Notes under the pieces: generated by a model
The model's database searches: none
What the model was told of the DNA's origin: nothing
What the model saw: only the letters and a program-made list of their open reading frames with translations
In this document: positions 24,192-33,656 of the stretch, piece by piece
Position numbering within the stretch: the first letter of the stretch is position 1
Layout: the number at the start of each line of letters is the position of its first letter
Source of the DNA: Microdochium bolleyi
Taxonomy: Eukaryota; Ascomycota; Sordariomycetes; Xylariales; Microdochiaceae
NCBI GenBank assembly: GCA_001566295.1
Contig: KQ964247.1
Span: 3,596,001-3,660,000, forward strand
Direction of reading: 5' to 3'
Length of the DNA stretch: 64,000 nucleotides
Made by a program: the position numbers and the translations under genes

Positions 24192-25235
24192 CTACTTCTT
24201 CTCCGCATTGCTCTTCTTCAGCGCCTCGTACCCTTCCAGTCCGCCGATGTCCTTCTCGAACACGGGCCGGGGCAGCTCGTACCCCTCGACCGTCCTTCCG
24301 TACGTGATGCCGCCCAGCCTGGACACGGGAGCCAGGATCTCGGGCTTGATGAGGTTCCTGTCCTCGTTGATGGCGTCCTCGCGGACCCAGAAGCGCGTGG
24401 CCTCGAGGACGACCAGACAGCCCGTCTTCTTGCCCGGCGTCGACTTGGACTCGAACTCGCGGATGCTCTCGACCTTGCACTCGGCGCTGAAGACGGCCTC
24501 GCCGACGCGCGCGGCCTTGACGTCCTTGCAGTCGTACACAGGGCTCAGGCCCGAGATGTCCCACTCGGACACGCCGTAGGGCGCGTCGATGGAGGTCGAG
24601 TTGGCGGCCTCGACGAAGTGCTCCGAGATGATGTTGACGACGCACTCGCGCGAGTCGACGAGGTTCTTGAGCGTGTCCTTGGGCCGCTCCAGGGAGGCCG
24701 CGAGGCCGAGAACGAACAAGGGCGGGTCGTGGTTGATCATGTTGAAGTAGCTGAAGGGCGCGAGGTTCTTCTCGCTGCCGTCTGGGGACTGCGAAGACAC
24801 GAAGCCGATGGGCCGCGGCACGATGCTGCTGATGAGGAGCTTGTAGTTGAAGGGCGCGGGCCGGCCGGGCTCGTACGGGTCGATGGAGATGTGCTGCTTG
24901 GCGGCGTCGGTGGGCAGCTCGTTGGCGCCGGAGCCATGCTTCCACTCGGGCTTGGGGGTCTTTGTGTAGGAGAAGACCGCCGAGGACTCAAAGTCTGGCC
25001 GCGAGCCCTCGACCTTTTTGAAGTCCGGGTGCGGATTGCGCTGGATGAGCTTCTCAGATTCTGTAGACACGGACATCTTGAGGGGTGATGACGTAGAGAT
25101 TCCGGCGGCGGCGGCGGCAGGTGCTTGGATGCGGGGAGTTCTCGGGGACGGTGGTGATGACCGCACTGGCGCAGCAAGACGGCGGGGAAGACGAGTGAAT
25201 GCACGGAGAGTCGTATGAGATGACAGGACAGGCAT
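24192..25235 (-). CDS. Flavin-reductase-like FMN-binding protein
   Basis: Protein with the flavin reductase-like split-barrel fold, which binds FMN. Related proteins are flavoredoxins or the reductase partners of oxygenases. It is a single 347-codon exon. The core begins at about residue 125 with FNYKLLISSIVPRPIGFVSS, followed by NLAPFSYFNMINHDPP, the typical start of the domain. Residues 1-53 are Arg/Pro/Ala/Ser-rich and nearly free of acids, like a mitochondrial presequence. A second ATG at residue 54 (MSVSTESEK) would give a cytosolic form of about 294 aa. The C-terminus is Lys-rich. The physiological substrate cannot be read from sequence. A 323-codon frame on the opposite strand (24117-25088) is a shadow caused by the high-GC codon use here. 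Confidence 0.87.
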   Translation of the reverse strand: MPVLSSHTTLRAFTRLPRRLAAPVRSSPPSPRTPRIQAPAAAAAGISTSSPLKMSVSTESEKLIQRNPHPDFKKVEGSRPDFESSAVFSYTKTPKPEWKHGSGANELPTDAAKQHISIDPYEPGRPAPFNYKLLISSIVPRPIGFVSSQSPDGSEKNLAPFSYFNMINHDPPLFVLGLAASLERPKDTLKNLVDSRECVVNIISEHFVEAANSTSIDAPYGVSEWDISGLSPVYDCKDVKAARVGEAVFSAECKVESIREFESKSTPGKKTGCLVVLEATRFWVREDAINEDRNLIKPEILAPVSRLGGITYGRTVEGYELPRPVFEKDIGGLEGYEALKKSNAEKK

Positions 25236-26065
25236 TTGGGAACGACCAAGTCGAGGACTGAAGCCGCGTAGGATACCTTTTGGGTCCAGAAAAGTAGAGG
25301 GTTCGGAACGCCAGGCCGTGCCGGTCGCCTGGGCTCGGAAGCGTCCGGAGGGGTTCGTTCGTGCGGAGGCGGCGCGCCCGCCCAGGTGCGGATAGCCGCG
25401 GGGTGTGCTCCGCCTTCGGGCGCGTGGGGTTCCTGCAGACCTGGGTGCTTGTCATCGGGCGGGACCGGAGCATTTCCGCACTCTTTGGACCCTGCCACAC
25501 CCCAATTCACCATTGACTGCCTATCACCATTGCACACAAGCAAGCAACGCTTCTGTCCATGGATCCCTCCAACTCATCAGCAAAGGCCAGTACAGCAATC
25601 ACTCGGGACTCATGCCACCATTCATTGAAGCTGCCGCCCGCACCTCGGATGGGCCATGGTGGATCCTCTTATCCACGAGCTGACTCGGGGATTCACCTCG
25701 GAACGCTCCCCGAGCCCCTTGGCCCCGTTCCGAGCTTTCTGGCTTGGTGCTGTAAGTGCTTCATGACGAGACCACAGCTAGCAGCGTGGGGGACTTGTTC
25801 CGAGTCCGCACGCACGCACGCAATGACATGAGCGCCTGCGCAAGACAAATTTGCTAAGGAAAGACGTGACAAAGCCATTGTACTAAACGCCCTAGAATGA
25901 GGCACCAAAATCCTAACTCCTAACCCCGATCGATCTATAGCCTTTCTTCCCTCACAACCATGGGTATATCCAACACCTCACTTTCACAGACTGCATCGTC
26001 TTTCTTTCTCAACAAACACCAAAAAATCGATAGCCCCGTGCTCGACACTGAGTCCAGGCCCACGA
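25236..26065. other. Intergenic region between flavin-reductase-like gene and phosphodiesterase
   Basis: Promoter of the flavin-reductase-like gene and 3' flank of the phosphodiesterase gene. Only short frames without recognisable products are seen. Confidence 0.5.
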
Positions 26066-27927
26066 CTAGAAGTAAAAGCTTTGTCCAATATGAGACACCA
26101 CAAACTCGGCGCCAGTCTGCGCGTCGGCCTCATGCTCGCGCAGCTCCCGTAGAATGCGCCCACCCGCGGGCTCTTCGTCGTTAAGCCGCTCCTTGACGTG
26201 GATGATGACCACTTTCACGCCCTTCAGCGCGTTGGGTGACTTGGGCTCTGGTATCGCAGGCGCACCACCAGACGTAGGGAGCATATGCATGTGGCTCATT
26301 TGGTGCAAGTTGTGCTGACTTTGTGCTGGGCTGCTGCCATTGGCACTGCTGTGATGCGCCAGTGGACCATCAGAAAAATCCCGTAGAGACATCTCGGCCG
26401 TTGGCGTTGCGATGTGCGGCGTGTCGAAGCCGTAGTCGCTGCCCGCATTGGACAAGGATGACGGGGTGTCGACTTTCAGCGGGCGCGTCGACTTTGGTGA
26501 TAATGGTGGATCGTCTCCACGGGCCAGTAAGTTGCTGGTCGTCACCGGTGCGGGTGCGGGCGTCGAGGCTGTCGAACGCGGCACGGGGATGAATCTACTA
26601 TTATTCGCCCTGCGCACTGCGTCCTCGAGCTCACGCTTGCGTTTCTTGGTATAGGATTCGAGCTTGCTCGTGTAGGCCGCTGTGCTGCTCTTGGCCGCAA
26701 GCTCGACTTCTGCGGCCAGTACTCTGAGCTCCTGCATCACGTATCTCGGCGTGAGGTGGCCAAACAGCCGATCGTCAGTCTGGCTGTCATCGTATGAGCA
26801 CTCGATAAAGATGGCCGCGAGGTCACCCCTTGCGATCCGCGGAGCGGCTTCCTGCCAGACCATGAGGTTTCGCGGTGACAGCGAGATTGCGTCCGGCTCA
26901 ACGTCGCCAAACATGAGAACTTCTCTCCCCGTCGGTGCATCCCGGATAAAGTAGGCGCTTGAGTCGTACACGCAGACATGCTCGCGTTCCGAATGGCCCC
27001 CGGGAGATGAGTGCGTTAGTGAAGATCGAAACAGGGACGACGGCCCAGCGGCAGCATTGGAGCCGGGGACTTGCGGCCGACCCATCATCATGGATGAGCC
27101 ATCCATGCTTCCTAGCCTTGAAGACGAAGACGAGCCTCGATGCGCATGTTTCTCGATACAGTGACCGTGACTAACTGCCAGCACTTTGACGGTCAGGCCG
27201 TCGCTGATCTCGACGTAGCCCTTTCCCTCACCCTCTCCGAGAGCAGGGCTACCGCCCTCGACAAGCCGCATGTAAGTGACCAGCCCGGCTCCGTTGTTCT
27301 CGTCAGATAAATTGGGCCATATGACATTGTTGAAGATGTGCGTCTTGAATGCTGATATTGTAGATGGCAGGCCAGCAAGTCTTTTTGCCCGCGTCGGCTG
27401 GAACCCTGCAGTGTTAATGACGAACGCCGAGATATGGTCGAGATGGGGATGTGTGATGAGGACCGTATCTATGCAGTGACGCACAATATGCGCTGCATTG
27501 GCCGAAGGTGATGCTGAGCGGATCTCCATTCCCTTGAAAGGCCCAACTTGCAGAACATGAGGCAGGTCTACTTCCACGCCGAGGCCTTGTGGCTGCGTCT
27601 CCTCCAGAATCCGGGTAATGGCAGCCATATGCACTCCCGCATCGAGAGCGCTCATGGATGCGCGACCCCATCCCGCCGACACGGAGCGTATCAATGTTGC
27701 TGTGACGTTGCTTTCCAGCGGGCCGCCACCAGATCCCTAGAGGACGCATGTTAGCACGGGCAGGGGCCAGAGTAGAGAAACGTCGAGCCAAGTCAACGGG
27801 ATAAACCGAGGGCGCATGCCAAAGATCGCTTCAAGGCAGGGTACGACTACGCGAAGTTGGCACTTACCAAGACGATGACTTGAATGGCAGGTTCCCGCTC
27901 GGGTCTCTCATGCTCATTCTCCGCCAT
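26066..27927 (-). CDS. Class II 3',5'-cyclic-nucleotide phosphodiesterase (low-affinity PDE1 type)
   Basis: Hydrolyses cAMP (and perhaps cGMP) to the 5'-monophosphate, so it would dampen cAMP-PKA signalling. Two exons, 27927-27868 and 27736-26066, give 576 aa, with a 131-nt intron (GTAAGT to CTAG). The intron interrupts the start of the catalytic domain. Joining gives VIVLGSGGGPLESNVTATL, the conserved N-terminal class II block, and residues 116-121 are HPHLDH, the metal-binding signature, followed by ISAFVINTAGF. Later SHGHCIEKH, MFGDVEP and FIECSYDDSQ are further conserved blocks. Two low-complexity inserts, Ser/Gly-rich after SHGHCIEKH and a Ser/Thr/Pro-rich segment of about 110 residues before the C-terminus, make it longer than the yeast enzyme (369 aa). 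The C-terminal FVVSHIGQSFYF looks conserved. The start is fixed by exon 1, which has only 20 codons. Confidence 0.93.
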
Positions 27928-29406
27928 AGCGCGCTGTCGTCGGCTTTGCGACCCCTGTGAGGTGTTGTATATTTGCGCGACAATGCAGTGGGTGCACCGC
28001 GACCTTGGAGATCAGCCAAGGTGTGCTGGCTATCGTTGTCGACGAGTGGCAATGGTTCAACGAGTGGCGCTGGTTCAACGTCAAGCCTGAAAGCCGATGT
28101 TTACTGCGCGACAAAGTAGCTGACTCTATGGGCGATGTGCAAACGCTTGCGCGGGTCCCCGTCGGGCTGACGTGTGTGCGAAGCACCGTGAGAAGTGCTG
28201 TACAACAGAAGATTGATTGTCGAGGTCGGATTTTTGGTGCTGTCGTGTGAGGTAAGACACGTGACAGAGTTGCTCTCGGGTTCACCGTAGCATATGCGAG
28301 ACGAGACTTTGAAGGTGAAGGCGGGCTCGACGTCACCGACAGCCACCGACTAGCGCGGCGGTCGCAGACAAATAAAGTTTATGCCAAAGACACGTTCGCG
28401 CAGCTGTGTGTCGAGGTTTCATCAGGGCCCCTCGTGGAGCGCCGTCGGTGCCGGTGGTGATGCCGTCGCAGGATCCGAAGACGGAAGTGCAGACGAGCAG
28501 GCGGGCATCTTATCAGAGTCTCTGCAGGGCTGCAGCGTCGAGAGCGGTGCCGTCATGGTGCGGCTCGCGGCCAAGGGTGAGGACCAGCGCAGTGGGACTT
28601 GGCATGCAGTGCCCATGCGCGCCTGCAGCCACTGGCCCAGGGTTGCCTGCCTCAAGCTGCCCATGCCTGGGGACCCCTTGCCTGCACACGACGCTCCCGG
28701 CGCCCTTACTGGCTGCTGCCCCGTGCTCCTCTATGGGGAAGGCTCCGCCTTCGGCATCGCCGCTGCCTCAGCTGCAGGGTCGCTGCTGCTCCTCCTCGAC
28801 CTCCTCGAGCTTCTTCCGCTCACGTCTCTGTCCGCGATGGACTTTTCCACGAGCTCTGCCGCTCCAGCTCGGGATACTCCTCGCGAAGTCCCCAGCGCAG
28901 AGGCCGTTTTCGGTCGACTCCGTGGTATAGCCTCGCGGCCCATCCCAACACCAGGAAACGGCTTCCTCGGGAGCGCCTACGCACACTAACGTTTCAAGCA
29001 GCTCAGCAAGGCTTCACAACGGCCAGCCTTTTGCGCTAGAACGGGATGAACGCCAGGCAAGCTGTGGCGCTTTGAGACGGTGATTCCACTGGTCGGCGTG
29101 ACTCTGCGAAGCTGGTCAATTGTGCCATACTCCATGTCACCCTCGCTGCTGAGAATGAAGCCACGACACGACACAGAAGTCGAGCAGTGCTTAATCGGTG
29201 GTGCAACGAAATGCATGGTTTTCCTCATCGGTTGCAGTAACAACCTGATGATAGGTATTATTACAAGTCAATATCAGTAGGGTATCTATCACTCTTGTCC
29301 ATTTCCAGATATCCACAATACTTCCAAACGCCTCGCGCATGACGATCGCGGTCATCCGGAAATCAAAGAAAAGCAACACCTCCGCATCGCCGACTTACCT
29401 TCGCGG
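27928..29406. other. Phosphodiesterase promoter and GC-rich region of unclear content
   Basis: The first 400 bases or so should be the phosphodiesterase promoter, and an E-box-like CACGTG lies in it. Between 28381 and 28989 both strands are open in several frames, with Ser/Ala/Leu-rich or Arg/Glu-rich translations. None is recognisable and no splice chain is convincing, so I call no gene. Confidence 0.45.
28258..28263. promoter_or_regulatory. E-box-like CACGTG upstream of phosphodiesterase
   Basis: A palindromic CACGTG, extended to CACGTGAC, lies about 330 bases upstream of the phosphodiesterase ATG. Basic helix-loop-helix factors and some bZIP factors bind such sites. A 6-bp word is expected by chance every few kb, so function is only possible. 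Confidence 0.25.
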
Positions 29407-31641
29407 TCAGCTTATTTCCGACCAGTCCTCAAACAGCTCTGCCGTTGTCGCGCCTGCAAGCCCATTCAGATGCTGGTAAGGCGCCAACGACAATATATCG
29501 CCAAGCACCTCGCGGATGCTCGGCAGCTCCACGGCCAGCGGCACTTCAACGCCTAGCCTCAGTGGCGAGAGGGACTCATTGCTAAGATCCACCAGACGAG
29601 GATCCAGCTCAGGAGCCGTCGACGATGCGCTGCGGTTCGCGTCGGCTCCAACTTGAGTCGACGGGACCCACCGGAATGGCTCATTGGCATCAGGGCTGAG
29701 ATAGACTGGCCCTGGAGGGCTCCGATAATTCATCATCCTCTGCAATTGACCCTCAATCTCGGCTGACAGCTCCAAGTCAAAGTCCAAGGTCTCGACAGTT
29801 GTCCTCTCCATCGCTTGAGCAAGAAATTGGGGAAGGTCCCGGGCTAGCACCGGAGAAGCGTAACTCACGGATACATCATCGGCTAAGAATGCCTCGCTAC
29901 TTTGTGTCATATCCGTTGGCTCGTGATGCAATTGCTCCGGGGTTCGGTGTTCTGCCGGATCCTCCGTGGCGTCCTCGACCAGTGGTCGCTCCCGGACCTG
30001 ATCATCCTCCGTGACATGCATGACTGGAGGACTAGACGGGATGTCTCGATTGAGCAGGTCCTCGTCGTCGTCTGACATATGTGTAGAGTCATGTCGGGGC
30101 TGTTCCCGAGCGCGTTGTAACTCTGACAATACCTCGCAAACTCCGGCGCGGAGCTGTTCCTGGAACAGATCCTCTTCATCGGAATCGCCCCCAGCAGACA
30201 GGCTAGGAGGCATGTGCTCGCCGAACAGGTAGGAGCTATCAGAGATCGGCTCGGACCCATCCCCCAGTTCTGCTTCGATCTGACCCTCCTCCCCTGCCAC
30301 CGCCTCATTATCCGCGACGACCGACGGACTGCTGCTATCCCAGCGACGGCGCACAGCGGGAGGAGAACGGCTACCCCAGCCACGGGGTAGATAGGGGGAG
30401 GAACCACCACCGGGCGTCGGGCAGTGTCCCGATGGCGCCTCGCCGGAGGCACTGAACCACGGGGACGCCGGTGTCCACTGGGCCGCGGGTCCTGGGCTGT
30501 CCCCAGAACCATATCCGGGGGTGGCGCAGGTGTTCGGCCTGATGTCGCTCGGGAGGTCCTGCATCACCTCCTCCGTGGCTTCTGGTTCTTTTTGATCCCC
30601 CTCCTCATCTTCGTCGCTGACGACGACGAACGGGCTGCAGTTGCCCTGCTCATCAGGTGACGATGAATCAGGATAGAGACGGCGGGTGTCGTAGAAGTAC
30701 GGGACCGGACAGGGAGTATCTACCATCTCCTCCTCCTCGCCTTCCTCATCCTCGTCCACTCGCGGCGTCGTAACCTGACGCAGCGGCGAGGGAGAGGAGG
30801 AGGAGGACGACGACGACGAAGAAGAAGAAGGTGAAGAAGACACACACGTGTTGTAGTTCAAGCCGTACGTCCCTGTCCGCTGTGGAGACCCGTCCCTCGC
30901 CGCCTCCTCCTCCTCTTCCTCGCCCACAACAGCGAGCGGACTACTATCGCCGCCCTGGTCCACCGGCGTCTCCATGGCATCACGATACAGACGACGGGTC
31001 TCGTAGAAGTACGGGACCGGGCAGGGCGTGTCGATCATTTCCAAGTCATTGTCGTTGTCGTCGTCGTTATCCCAGTGCGGCGTCGTGACCTGACGCAGAG
31101 GTGACGCGGAAGAAGACGAAGAAGAAGTAGGTGCATATATGTAGTAATTCAACCCATACGTCCCCGTCCGCTGCGGAGATACCTGGCCAGCTTCTCTCTG
31201 CTCCTGCTCCCCCTGATGGCTGCTGGAAAGAAGGCGCAACGCAGAGGTCCTGTTGTCACGTCTGGCTCTCCTTGCCGCTGGCAGCTGCGGCCCGTCATGG
31301 TCGCCTTGGTCCGCTCTGGCGCCGCGCTTCCGCGTGCTGCGGCTCGCTCGTGCTGTGTTGCTGCATGGCGGCGGCGGGGACGCCTCGTCGTCGGCGGCAT
31401 AGTCGGAGGAGCCGCACGAAGGGGGAGGGGACGGGGAGAAGTGCGTTTTTGGGGTGTGGAAGTCTTCAGAGTTTATGGGGGACGACGAGGGGGACGAAGG
31501 GGAGGAGGAGGCTTGGGAGGCAGTGGCTAGGAGGGCCCTGTGATACCGGGTTGCGTTGATGGCGTTGACGAGGGGCCAGTTGGGGTGTCGGGGTGCATTG
31601 ATCGGGGTGAATCTGTTGGTGGGAGGAAGGGATGGGTTCAT
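29407..31641 (-). CDS. Acidic, disordered orphan protein with a tandem internal repeat
   Basis: Unrecognised. It is a single exon of 744 codons, very rich in Ser, Pro, Glu and Asp. A basic Arg-rich patch at about 98-130 (RSTRKRGARA, RRARRDNR) could direct nuclear import. Residues 155-240 and 252-342 are two copies of one module. Each opens with PQRTGTYGLNY, passes through a poly-Ser tract and SPLRQVTTP, then an acidic run, then DTPCPVPYFY-(E/D)-TRRLY, and ends in a hydrophobic-acidic piece. Ser-Pro and Thr-Pro sites are frequent, as expected for kinase targets. The C-terminal 130 residues are better mixed, with LPQFLAQAMERTTVETLDFDLELSAEIEGQLQ cut by chance of disorder into possible helices, and may be the conserved part. 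The start is the first ATG of the frame. The long open frame and clear module duplication favour a real gene. Confidence 0.65.
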   Translation of the reverse strand: MNPSLPPTNRFTPINAPRHPNWPLVNAINATRYHRALLATASQASSSPSSPSSSPINSEDFHTPKTHFSPSPPPSCGSSDYAADDEASPPPPCSNTARASRSTRKRGARADQGDHDGPQLPAARRARRDNRTSALRLLSSSHQGEQEQREAGQVSPQRTGTYGLNYYIYAPTSSSSSSASPLRQVTTPHWDNDDDNDNDLEMIDTPCPVPYFYETRRLYRDAMETPVDQGGDSSPLAVVGEEEEEEAARDGSPQRTGTYGLNYNTCVSSSPSSSSSSSSSSSSPSPLRQVTTPRVDEDEEGEEEEMVDTPCPVPYFYDTRRLYPDSSSPDEQGNCSPFVVVSDEDEEGDQKEPEATEEVMQDLPSDIRPNTCATPGYGSGDSPGPAAQWTPASPWFSASGEAPSGHCPTPGGGSSPYLPRGWGSRSPPAVRRRWDSSSPSVVADNEAVAGEEGQIEAELGDGSEPISDSSYLFGEHMPPSLSAGGDSDEEDLFQEQLRAGVCEVLSELQRAREQPRHDSTHMSDDDEDLLNRDIPSSPPVMHVTEDDQVRERPLVEDATEDPAEHRTPEQLHHEPTDMTQSSEAFLADDVSVSYASPVLARDLPQFLAQAMERTTVETLDFDLELSAEIEGQLQRMMNYRSPPGPVYLSPDANEPFRWVPSTQVGADANRSASSTAPELDPRLVDLSNESLSPLRLGVEVPLAVELPSIREVLGDILSLAPYQHLNGLAGATTAELFEDWSEIS
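30616..30888 (-). repeat. Internal repeat copy 2 of the acidic orphan
   Basis: Encodes residues 252-342: PQRTGTYGLNYNT, a longer poly-Ser tract, SPLRQVTTP, a Glu-rich run, DTPCPVPYFYDTRRLY. The Ser tract is encoded by an interrupted trinucleotide array at about 30795-30838, a likely length-variable site. Confidence 0.8.
30922..31179 (-). repeat. Internal repeat copy 1 of the acidic orphan
   Basis: Encodes residues 155-240 of the 744-aa protein: PQRTGTYGLNYYIY, poly-Ser, SPLRQVTTP, an Asp/Asn-rich run, DTPCPVPYFYETRRLY. It aligns to copy 2 with differences mainly in the length and type of the low-complexity tracts. Confidence 0.8.
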
Positions 31642-33656
31642 GGCGAGAGAGAGCGACAGGAACTAAAGGGAAGCTGTGATGTACCATGCGGATCAGGGCT
31701 TTGCTTTGCTGCGACTTCAGAACTTGGTGTGCTTAGATGTGCTTCGTGATATTTCTCTGATCTGGCATCTATCTGATTCTACTCGAGGTTGTAAACCTCT
31801 TCTACATATATATTGTGCTCATGAGGATGCATCGTGGGTGCAGAAGTGATCCGGCATATCGTTCTTAGCGTCGAGCATGCTGACTGTAACTGCTATTTCT
31901 TCAAGATTGAAGGCTCAGTCCAACGCCGGTGGAAGAGACTCGCTCGTAGCACCTAGCGCCGCCTCGTTGTGCAAAACCTGGCTTCTTTCATGCTGTCCAG
32001 CATGTTCATGACGATGCTTGCCCTTGGCACGGAAGGACAACGTGCTGACCTACCTTCACTGTGTGCAAGTGATGCTGTCCAAGGGAGAAGATCGATCTTG
32101 CGAGGCCAGACTCTAAGTGGACGCTGCCACATAATGGGCCAGGGACGTCTTCGTGCAACAGTATGTGTGGTTACAACTGTTCTCTGGAGACGACCAACAT
32201 GGGGATATCTGAAAGCAGACGAGTCAGCTTTGATTCTCGAGTTGAGTTTGGAGTCTTTGGCACATGTCGTGCGCATTGTGAGAATGAAAATAAAAGGTGA
32301 CGGCAATTCAGAAAGATGTTTGCATGTTCTCAGCAATGGATGTTCAGAACAGGTCTGTGAGTTTGCGAATTGTTTCATCATAAAAGCCGGCCTCGTGCAA
32401 GGGGAGTAGAAGGATTGCATGTCGAGTAACTGGGGAGGGAGGAAACACAAAGAGCGCTCTCCGAGGAGAGTGCCTCGTGGGGAGGTGTGAATGGGCTTAC
32501 CAAGGTGTGCACAGCCATGGGGAGATGCCGTCAACAACGAACAGCAAAAGCTCTCCCCGTGACTGCGGTGTTTGCTACGACAAATTGCCATGCCGGTCAG
32601 CGCGATGGCAGCCACATAGTAGCAAGCGACCAAGTACGAAGCTCGGCCGCGTCGAAATCGTGAACGGATTAGGACGCGCGCCACAGAGCTCGAATGATGC
32701 CAGGCATCTTCAGCGTGATGCCAACGCAAAGTCAAGAGGCGCGCTTGCTCGTATCTTCACTTGGCGCACACATCTTGGCTGCGAAGAACCGAGGTCCTTC
32801 AGCGCGTAAGAGGATACTGTGAGAGAAGATGCAGATTGACGAGTGTCGAAGCAAGAACAGGAGAGCAAGGAAATGCGAGAGAGGCGATGGAGAAAGGGAA
32901 ATTGTCGTGGTGGATATCTTGGATTTGCTACCTTATCGAGGCTCTCGATAAGTCTCAAAAGTGGAGAAGTACCAGGTAAGCGAATGGCAACGACGAAGTC
33001 CTCAAGGAGCACCTGCATGTAAGGCCTTCCTTAATATGCGCAAGGCAAGCCTCGCAGGTCATCATAACCAAGAACCTCCCCTCGCTCAAAGGCCATTACA
33101 TCTTGAAATAGAGCGCTATCAAGATCTCATTGCGCATCTGGTAACAGCTTGGGCCGAGTTATAGGCTAGTGCGGCTGGATCGTGTTGCGACCACAATGCA
33201 GGAGTCCGATCATGGGGAACAGCTCACGCACTACAGCTTAGTCCGGGCCTGCGGAGTGAGACGTTGCTTCGACGAGCGGGTCCTTGCTGGTTGCCTGACC
33301 GGGACAAGTTGTGGTTGACACTATGCAGAGCATCCATCGGTGGAATACGAGGTCGCGATGCTCCATGCAAGGTCAAAGTGCATGGGCACAAGCGGGGCTG
33401 GCCGTTGGCGGTTGTGCTCGACGGCGCCAAGCAGGGACCGCACTCTTAATAAGAATCAGGGCCGCGGGTTATTGCCCGCCTACGTCACGCGCCTTTGTGC
33501 AGGAACAACCGACGCCGCTTTGTTACGTCTAAACTCGCACTCTGCCGCCGCTCCTTGGCCCGACTGGACCTAGCTGCCGCTCACCTGCCACCCCTTCTCC
33601 ATGCGCCATCACCTGCTGCGCATCCCTCTTGTCCACCGTCTCTCGCCGACGACAAG
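31642..33656. other. Divergent promoter region between acidic orphan and DIP2-like gene
   Basis: About 2 kb between two divergent starts. A 260-codon minus frame (31953-32735) has a random, Cys/His/Arg-rich composition and no domain, so I do not call it. The last 200 bases before the DIP2-like ATG are C/T-rich, typical of a fungal leader. Confidence 0.5.
33482..33487 (+). promoter_or_regulatory. CRE-like half site upstream of the DIP2-like gene
   Basis: TACGTCACG contains ACGTCA, a half-site for ATF/CREB-type bZIP factors, about 170 bases before the start codon. Short word, so only a possibility. Confidence 0.2.

Noticed and set aside
24117..25088. 323-codon plus-strand frame
   Set aside because: Antisense shadow of the flavin-reductase-like gene. 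Its Arg/Val/Leu/Asp-rich composition mirrors the GC-rich codons of the true strand.
31953..32735. 260-codon minus-strand frame
   Set aside because: No recognisable motif, biased to Arg/His/Cys/Ser, no exon structure. Occurs in the divergent promoter region.
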